From assembly GCA_947631395.1 (NCBI GenBank), contig CANRLF010000015.1, positions 1 through 47,192 of the forward strand: 47,192 nt of DNA, given 5' to 3'. Source of the DNA: an uncultured Oscillospiraceae bacterium. Lineage in GTDB: Bacteria; Bacillota; Clostridia; Oscillospirales; Oscillospiraceae. The notes beneath the pieces were generated by a model. That model saw only the letters and a program-made list of their open reading frames with translations. It searched no databases and was not told the DNA's origin. The position numbers were made by a program, and so were the translations under genes. Shown piece after piece: positions 42,501 through 47,192 of the stretch; the stretch's first letter is position 1, and each line of letters opens with the position of its first letter.

Positions 42501-42650
42501 TACTGCTTCGACTTTGAATCGGACCCCATAAAAGACGGGGACGTGACCTACACCAACACCGTGACGCTCTACGTGGACCCGTTCAGCGGCAAGATGCCGA
42601 TGGCTGTCCATGAGGAGTGTTACGATTCGCCCTACACCGTCATCCCTTGA
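39564..42650 (+). CDS. M56 (BlaR1-like) metalloprotease with giant extracellular part
   Basis: 1028 residues. The N-terminal part is M56: membrane segments at about 11-29, 38-53 and 113-138, then the HERAH zinc motif (H189, H193) with E230 in CRDIELACDERVL as probable third ligand. A further membrane segment lies at about 288-307. This domain should cleave the adjacent BlaI-type repressor. The remaining 720 residues are extracellular and are not the penicillin-binding domain of BlaR1 (no SxxK/SDN/KTG pattern seen). They appear to be several beta-rich modules: a lipocalin-like stretch about 315-410, a propeller-like region about 435-550, and a distinct C-terminal block about 750-1028. GTG start. 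The signal sensed is unknown. Confidence 0.82.
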   Translation: MYEIFLKLLNVSVTASWLVLAVVILRLILKRAPKSLRCLMWGLVGLRLVFPFSIKSALSLIPSREILTQDTVQFSQAPTVHTGITVFDNAVNPTVSTHLAPSPGAAVTPLRIYTEIAAYIWLAGLTVMAAYFFISAALLRRRVRDAVRCEDGIFESSAVPSPFVFGFIRPKIYMPVGMDPKSRELVAAHERAHIKRRDYLIKPLAFLILSVYWFNPVMWLAYVLLCRDIELACDERVLAELGPESKKPYSEALLTAVTFHRSVAACPVAFGEGKLKSRIKNVLSWKKPVIWITLASLVVCAVLAVCFLTNPKDTMEDLAGRYVLTTTAGKDYGGDFSLTLSPDGKMSFIEGMADDIHATGTWELDDGRVILKEDAASGLGRTFVFDVRARSLVFVAARSDKFTYIDLLDGDIFAPDENGPKADSDEQQGGTDGTDPSGNGVVVDTAFVSYSPDDSLYLTIETGGLGRLWTRGSSEALWEAEGCEYGTAIWNFYAPLVLVCVGEFSSYVAVDSNGAVYAIPGGGFTPHGYGWYGADWLMLDADGKLAIYTLNDGEIYVSDGREFYDELFSKALHADGAASEGAAAAYGDAFDADPGAFLNALSGQGEETRSFATDLLVYGKSYGDTQEFRRTLAEYLSTDPAGQAAREIFEALDRIEGVSMDGGVQPVIRGTGVNVKRPELGEGSPKGQVSFTPLPDWVPANPLEEGSPLPVLTGEEFAGFEDLTIPTLSAWKVELPESEWETGDHRDWAESMARSLWGTYTVREEEGRYTTYDVDRVYFETYYVSPGVDTEWGEYHEEVYATGFGNFGYKALWEDEDKNPFKDAPATSIDEDLAAARRLADRLGFSDVVAGDPYLFEEPGYNWFFWYMPIDGMGVDNFRLSIYVTNGYAYLLFGSAPDATFVTEGAPRYFLTPEQAIYCVNYARSSLRADWTDCALLESPNPVRAYLQWDYGLEEELWFEGTDRESWHYGFDDSFRQLYYCFDFESDPIKDGDVTYTNTVTLYVDPFSGKMPMAVHEECYDSPYTVIP

Positions 42651-42685
42651 TAAATAATATTTGTTGACAGGGGGAGCGTGAACAG

Positions 42686-42724
42686 AAAGGCACGAAAAGG
42701 CCGGTTGGCCTGATCGTGCCTTTT
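42686..42724. terminator. terminator after the M56 gene
   Basis: A 10-bp stem (AAAGGCACGA with TCGTGCCTTT), with an inner GGCC...GGCC pair in the loop, followed by TTTT. It separates convergent genes. Confidence 0.88.
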
Positions 42725-42756
42725 CTACCGTTTTGCTCCGCGACGGGGGAAGATTT

Positions 42757-44097
42757 TTAAGTGCCGCTTGAGAACATTTTCTTTCTTCTTATAAAATACA
42801 CCGTGAACTCGAATATGATCATCAGCCCCCAGCCGGCGGCGCAGGCGTAGGCTTCGCCCACGATGCCCATCCGGGGCACCAATATCCACACGAATACGGT
42901 GCGGACGCTTATCTGGATTATTGTGGAGATAAGCACGACCGTCATGGAGCCCATGCCCCGGAAAAAGCCCTGGATGGCGTTGGTTATGCCGGGCATCACG
43001 AAAAACCACGCCTTGACGCCCAGGTACGCCGCGCCCATTTTGACTATCTCCACGCTGTTATTTGGGGAGAGCAGGCGCATAAGTGGCAGGCGGAATACGA
43101 GGACGATGGCGCAGATGATGGGGTAATAGCACAGGGCGATGATGAGCCCCTGGCGGAAGGAGTCCCGGACGCGTTGGGGACTATTGGCGCCCCTGTTCTG
43201 GGCGGTGCTGGTCATTATGGCGCTGCCCATGCTCTGGGTGGGTATCCGGGCGTAGTCGTCGATGCGGCAGGCGTTGTTGAAGGCGTCCACGGCCACCACG
43301 CCCTCGATATTTATGGTCCGCTGGATAAGGAGCTTCCCCACGGGCTGGGCCGCCTGCTGAAGGGCCGTCAGGGCGCCGCTTTTCACCGTCTCTTTCAAAA
43401 GGGCCCGGTCCACCTTCAGCTCCCGGCGGGTGACGGAGAGCTCCGGTATACGCCGCTTTATCCACCAGAGGCACAAAATAACGCTGACCGCCTCGGCGAT
43501 CACCGTGGCAAGTCCCGCCCCGGCCACGCCCATGTGGAGCGCCGCCACAAAGAGAAGATCAAGGCAGATATTTATCCCGCAGGATATGCCGAGAAACCAC
43601 ACGGAGGTCCTGGAGTCCCCGATGGCCCGCAGGGAGGAGGACAGGATGTTATATTGGAAGGTGAAGAGGAAGCCCACGAAAATTATCCGAAGGTACGTAA
43701 GGGCCATGTCGTAGGACTCCGCCGGGGCCTTTATGAGCCTCAAAAGCTGGCCCGAAAAGGCAAAGCCAAGCAGAAATACGGCGAGGGAGAAAAAGAGCCC
43801 GAAGATGACGGTGGTGGTGAACTCCCGCCGGAGCTTTTCCCGGTCCCCCGCGCCGTAAAAGCGGCTCATAATGACGGACGCGCCGATGCCGATGCCCGAG
43901 GCACCCAGGACCATCACCGTCATAATGGGGTCCGAAACGCTGACCGCCGCCAGGGCCTCCTCGCCTAAATTTTTCCCGATGATCACCGAGTCCGCCGCGT
44001 TGTATGTAAGCTGCATTATATTTCCCAGCACCATGGGCACAGTGTAGCTCAAAAGGTGCCGCGTTATGGACCCGTGGGTCATGTCACGCTTTGCCAA
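42757..44097 (-). CDS. MATE family efflux transporter (second, distinct)
   Basis: A 446-residue, 12-helix MATE protein of a different subgroup from the one at 27694. N-terminal signature SYTVPMVLGNIMQLTYNAADSVIIGKNLGEEALAAVSV; middle region LRAIGDSRTSVWFLGISCGINICLDLLFV; second half RIPTQSMGSAIMTSTAQNRGANSPQRVRDSFRQG. It probably starts at TTG 44097, with GGGAG 8 nt upstream; the ATG five codons inside has no good ribosome-binding site. It has its own promoter at 44192-44220. Substrate unknown. Confidence 0.92.
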   Translation of the reverse strand: MAKRDMTHGSITRHLLSYTVPMVLGNIMQLTYNAADSVIIGKNLGEEALAAVSVSDPIMTVMVLGASGIGIGASVIMSRFYGAGDREKLRREFTTTVIFGLFFSLAVFLLGFAFSGQLLRLIKAPAESYDMALTYLRIIFVGFLFTFQYNILSSSLRAIGDSRTSVWFLGISCGINICLDLLFVAALHMGVAGAGLATVIAEAVSVILCLWWIKRRIPELSVTRRELKVDRALLKETVKSGALTALQQAAQPVGKLLIQRTINIEGVVAVDAFNNACRIDDYARIPTQSMGSAIMTSTAQNRGANSPQRVRDSFRQGLIIALCYYPIICAIVLVFRLPLMRLLSPNNSVEIVKMGAAYLGVKAWFFVMPGITNAIQGFFRGMGSMTVVLISTIIQISVRTVFVWILVPRMGIVGEAYACAAGWGLMIIFEFTVYFIRRKKMFSSGT

Positions 44098-44191
44098 AAG
44101 ATCATCTCCCGGAGGGGTTTTGCCCGTTTTCCGTCACCTCAGACCGGGGAGAAAAACGGAGGAAAATCGCGCAAAATTCGTGCGTATGGAT

Positions 44192-44220
44192 ATTATACAA
44201 CATATTTGTACGCCTGTCAC
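44192..44220 (-). promoter_or_regulatory. promoter of the second MATE gene
   Basis: GTGACA (complement of 44215-44220), 17-nt spacer, TATAAT (complement of 44192-44197). About 95 nt of GC-rich leader separates it from the start codon. Confidence 0.75.
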
Positions 44221-44236
44221 CCCCGTTTTTAAAGGA

Positions 44237-44686
44237 TTATTTAAGTCCCGCCACGGCATCGGGGAGCTTGTCCGGGTCGCCCACGGCCAGAAGGACGGTG
44301 TTCTCCACCCGGTCGACGACTGACGCCTCCAGGCTCGCCACGGCGGCGGGGGAGTAGGTCCTGGCGTTCTCGAGCTCAGCGGCTATCCTCTCCCGGCAGG
44401 CGCTCTCTGCGTCCTTCGCGGCCTCGGCATCGGATAAGATGAGCACCGTCACCTCCTCACAGGACACGGCGGTGTTCGCGGTCTGAAAGCTCACGAACCC
44501 CAGTAGGCTTTCCGCCTCCACCCCGTAAAGGGACGCCAGGGCGGCGGGGACCTCAAGGAGCTCCCCGTCGAAGGCGCCGGCGTCAATGAGCGCCCGGGCG
44601 TCGTCCAGGGCGTAGGGCCGGGATTTTTCGCCACAGCCAGATAAGATCGCCGCCAAAAGTATAAAAACTATCAGATTTCTTTTCAT
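44237..44686 (-). CDS. DUF4358-like lipoprotein
   Basis: A 149-residue lipoprotein with lipobox ILSGC (Cys18). The mature part has the pattern of DUF4358 proteins (ESLLGFVSFQTANTAVSCEEVTVLILSDAEAAKDAESACRERIAAELENARTYSPAAVASLEASVVDRVENTVLLAVGDPDKLPDAV). Function unknown. Genes of this family are often next to SGNH hydrolases or MBOAT-type acyltransferases; here the SGNH gene is 3 nt upstream in the same direction, so the two form an operon. ATG follows GAGGG. Confidence 0.8.
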   Translation of the reverse strand: MKRNLIVFILLAAILSGCGEKSRPYALDDARALIDAGAFDGELLEVPAALASLYGVEAESLLGFVSFQTANTAVSCEEVTVLILSDAEAAKDAESACRERIAAELENARTYSPAAVASLEASVVDRVENTVLLAVGDPDKLPDAVAGLK

Positions 44687-44689
44687 TTT

Positions 44690-45646
44690 TCATCCCTCTT
44701 TTTCTCTTAGATCAAGAAATTCCTCCGGCTCCATTGTGTGGGTCCGCAGAAAATCCGCCCACCTTTTGTAGCCCGAGGAGGTGAAGTGTACCCCGTCACC
44801 GGTGAGCTCCTCGGGGAGCTGTCCGTCGGGACCGCGGTAAACGCCGGCGGTGTCCAGCAGTACCACCCGCTTTTCCAGGGCGATGCCGGCGATGGTGAGG
44901 TTGAATTTATCCACGTTTTCGGTGTTGACATAGGGGGACACGCCATACTCCCCGGCCTTTTCGTCGTTCACCGGCGGCATGGTCTGCAAAAATATGACCG
45001 CCTCCGGTTGGGCGATTATGATCTTGTCCACAAGCTCCGCAAGGGCGGCGGCGTACTCCTCCTCAGGGTAGCCCAGCTCGTTTATGCCAAGCATGAGGTA
45101 GACGGCCTTATATTTTTTCGCCCTCAGCGTCCCCAAAAGCGTGGTCTTTTCGCCGCCCACGTCGAAGTAGGCGTATTTTTCGTCGTCCGCCCTAAAGACG
45201 TTCATCCCCCGGTGCCAGAAAAAATCCCCGTGGTAGAGGCCGCTGAAGAGCTGGAGCCCCTCGGTCCGGGAGTCGCCAAGAAACACGGCCCCGTCAAACC
45301 AGCTGTCATCCACACGCTCACGCTCCCCAAGGGCCGTGCCGAATTTGTAGCCGCCGGTATCCGGTGACGCCTCCGCTGGCGGATCCTCAGGTGTCGGAGC
45401 ATCCGGCGGGGCGGCCTCCGGGGCATGTCCCGCCGCGGTATCCGGGGGCGATGTGTCCCGGGACGGCGCGGGGACGGACGCTGAGGGCGGGCCCTCAACC
45501 CGGGAGCAGCCGTATATGACCCCGAAGGCCAGGAACCCGGAACAGGCCAGGATAAGAAGTACGGCCATGACCTCGGGGAAAAAGCCATTGAGACACCCAC
45601 GCCGCTTCCCCACATTCGACGCGCGACCTGCAACGATTTCACTCAA
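44690..45646 (-). CDS. membrane-anchored SGNH/GDSL hydrolase
   Basis: A 318-residue protein with a short cytoplasmic N-terminus, one membrane segment (about 25-46) and a Pro/Ala-rich linker (50-98). The SGNH hydrolase domain has GDSRTEG (nucleophile Ser, near residue 126), GINELG (block III Asn) and DGVHF (catalytic Asp and His, near 287-291). The likely activity is removal or transfer of acyl groups on cell-wall or surface polysaccharide; no acyltransferase gene is adjacent. It starts at TTG with a GGGGGG tract upstream that lies in a hairpin. The leader carries a terminator and interlocked inverted repeats (45687-45870), suggesting conditional expression. Confidence 0.82.
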   Translation of the reverse strand: MSEIVAGRASNVGKRRGCLNGFFPEVMAVLLILACSGFLAFGVIYGCSRVEGPPSASVPAPSRDTSPPDTAAGHAPEAAPPDAPTPEDPPAEASPDTGGYKFGTALGERERVDDSWFDGAVFLGDSRTEGLQLFSGLYHGDFFWHRGMNVFRADDEKYAYFDVGGEKTTLLGTLRAKKYKAVYLMLGINELGYPEEEYAAALAELVDKIIIAQPEAVIFLQTMPPVNDEKAGEYGVSPYVNTENVDKFNLTIAGIALEKRVVLLDTAGVYRGPDGQLPEELTGDGVHFTSSGYKRWADFLRTHTMEPEEFLDLREKEG

Positions 45647-45652
45647 AGAAAG

Positions 45653-45685
45653 CCCCCCTGACCGGGAAGTACCGCGTCAAGGGGG
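45653..45685 (-). promoter_or_regulatory. hairpin covering the Shine-Dalgarno region of the SGNH gene
   Basis: In the minus-strand RNA CCCCC-TTGAC pairs with GTCA-GGGGG (one bulge). The only purine-rich ribosome-binding candidate (GGGGGG) is thus in a stem. It could limit translation, or act with the upstream terminator. Confidence 0.4.
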
Positions 45686-45686
45686 C

Positions 45687-45718
45687 AAAAAAGGTGCGCA
45701 GCCTTAAGCTCCGCACCT
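45687..45718 (-). terminator. intrinsic terminator in the SGNH leader
   Basis: On the minus strand AGGTGCG pairs with CGCACCT across a 13-nt loop, followed by six T. It lies upstream of the SGNH start, so it terminates or attenuates a transcript entering from 45.7-45.95 kb. Confidence 0.8.
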
Positions 45719-45719
45719 G

Positions 45720-45870
45720 AAAATGTCTGTACCGGATTGCCGCGACACAATTTCACAACATACAAAAGTACGCTGACCGGAGCAGACATTTTTGCCGGGA
45801 TTAGCAACGTATACTTCCTGCGTAATTGGATTTTTATGTGAAATTGTGTCGCATGGTTATGTTAACATAA
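45720..45870. other. interlocked inverted repeats (pseudoknot-like) with a 14-bp palindrome
   Basis: Repeat B: AAAATGTCTG (45720-45729) plus CCGG (45732-45735) with CCGG (45777-45780) and CAGACATTTT (45783-45792). Repeat A: a 16-bp perfect match, GCGACACAATTTCACA (45742-45757) with 45837-45852. The order B-A-B'-A' is crossed, as in an H-type pseudoknot. TTATGTTAACATAA (45857-45870) is a perfect palindrome at the far edge. No ORF is supported. Function unknown; it may be a structured leader RNA of the SGNH-DUF4358 operon or a compound operator. Confidence 0.65.
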
Positions 45871-45949
45871 TCTCCACCGGTTTACAATAACAAAGTAAAA
45901 ACAAAAGGTAACAATTTTCTGTCAAAACAAATCCCGGCACGTAAATAAA

Positions 45950-45977
45950 AAAGGAGCGCCCGGGTGGGCGCTCCTTT
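45950..45977 (-). terminator. gapA terminator, copy A of a duplicated hairpin
   Basis: A 12-bp perfect stem (AAAGGAGCGCCC with GGGCGCTCCTTT), 4-nt loop, with a TTTTTTATTT tail on the minus strand. Identical over 28 nt to copy B at 46183-46210. This copy keeps the T-run, so it is the more likely working terminator. Confidence 0.8.
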
Positions 45978-46004
45978 CAGCTTGTCAAAAAACTCAAATT
46001 CTAT

Positions 46005-46177
46005 ATTTTTTCCGGCGACATGTGCGTCGGAAAAAATCCCTTTTGTCGCCCAAGTGTGCCCCAAAGGGGTGCGCGCAGGGCGACAGCAGGGCAATTTTCT
46101 CTGAATTTCGCAAAATTCGGAGAAAATTGCCCGCACGTTCCCTTTGTCGGAAAAAGCCTGTCAGGGCTTTTTCGACA
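46005..46177. repeat. four-hairpin repeat block in the gapA 3' region
   Basis: Four consecutive hairpins: 46005-46037 (ATTTTTTCCG/CGGAAAAAAT); 46045-46084 (GTCGCCC/GGGCGAC); 46089-46132 (GGGCAATTTTCTC with a 13-bp perfect partner, inner GAATTT/AAATTC); 46145-46177 (TGTCGGAAAAAGCC/GGCTTTTTCGACA, one bulge). The last matches the hairpin family at 35316-35349. The block is bounded by identical 28-nt hairpins at 45950 and 46183. Confidence 0.75.
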
Positions 46178-46182
46178 GTCTC

Positions 46183-46210
46183 AAAGGAGCGCCCGGGTGG
46201 GCGCTCCTTT
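46183..46210 (-). terminator. duplicated hairpin, copy B, 13 nt after gapA
   Basis: The same 28-nt sequence as copy A. On the minus strand it is followed by GAGACTG rather than a T-run, so termination here should be weaker and the transcript may continue to copy A. Confidence 0.6.
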
Positions 46211-46223
46211 GAGAGGGATGAAA

Positions 46224-47192
<969 letters not shown>

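Noticed and set aside
39564-42650. BlaR1 beta-lactam sensor and resistance operon
   Set aside because: The penicillin-binding sensor domain and any beta-lactamase or PBP gene are missing; only the M56/BlaI module is shared.
44690-45646. Complete polysaccharide O-acetylation operon (MBOAT plus SGNH)
   Set aside because: Only the SGNH hydrolase and the DUF4358 gene are present; no MBOAT acyltransferase lies in the window.

Overview
The window looks like a chromosome segment from a GC-rich, spore-forming member of the Clostridia (Oscillospiraceae-like). This rests on gene content and order (rimP-nusA-rnpM-ylxQ-infB-rbfA-nrnA-truB-ribF; yggS-sepF-divIVA-ileS-lspA-rluD), a T-box in front of thrS, a nuclease-type MutL, a spoIIQ-like gene with a sigma-F-type promoter, and Gram-positive Shine-Dalgarno sites. 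No taxonomic search could be run. Nearly all of it is housekeeping DNA; the accessory material is at about 23.9-30.2 kb and 39.1-46.2 kb.

Layout. 0-3.4 kb: tadA (+), then thrS (-) with a T-box leader and a large three-way-junction inverted-repeat element inserted between T-box and gene, then a CBS-domain gene (-). 3.5-6.5 kb: mnmG (+) and a spoIIQ-like LytM peptidase (-). 6.5-15.8 kb: divergent repair and tRNA-modification blocks, miaB-mutS-CPBP protease on the minus strand and a degenerate alanine-racemase-fold gene-mutL-miaA-hfq on the plus strand. 15.9-23.8 kb: a division and envelope operon (HlyD-like protein, yggS, sepF, divIVA, ileS, lspA, rluD).

23.9-30.2 kb is accessory: a secreted protein of unknown function divergent from a PadR/HAAS-domain pair, a truncated MATE copy, an AT-richer ECF sigma/anti-sigma pair, an intact MATE transporter and an orphan substrate-binding lipoprotein. 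30.4-39.0 kb is the nusA-infB operon, which starts with a leader terminator (probable NusA attenuator) and is interrupted twice by interspersed palindromic repeats. 39.1-42.7 kb holds a BlaI-type repressor and an M56 (BlaR1-like) protease with a very large extracellular part that is not a penicillin-binding domain. 42.7-45.7 kb has a second MATE, a DUF4358-like lipoprotein and an SGNH hydrolase. 45.7-46.2 kb is gene-free but densely structured (interlocked inverted repeats, a terminator, and a four-hairpin block bounded by two identical 28-bp hairpins). The window ends inside gapA (-).

No rRNA, tRNA, CRISPR array or intact transposase was seen. The least explained signals are non-coding: the 277-bp three-way-junction element in the thrS leader, the interlocked inverted repeats before the SGNH gene, and the multi-hairpin block after gapA. 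Among proteins, the racemase homologue lacking its PLP lysine and the M56 sensor with a roughly 720-residue ectodomain stand out.
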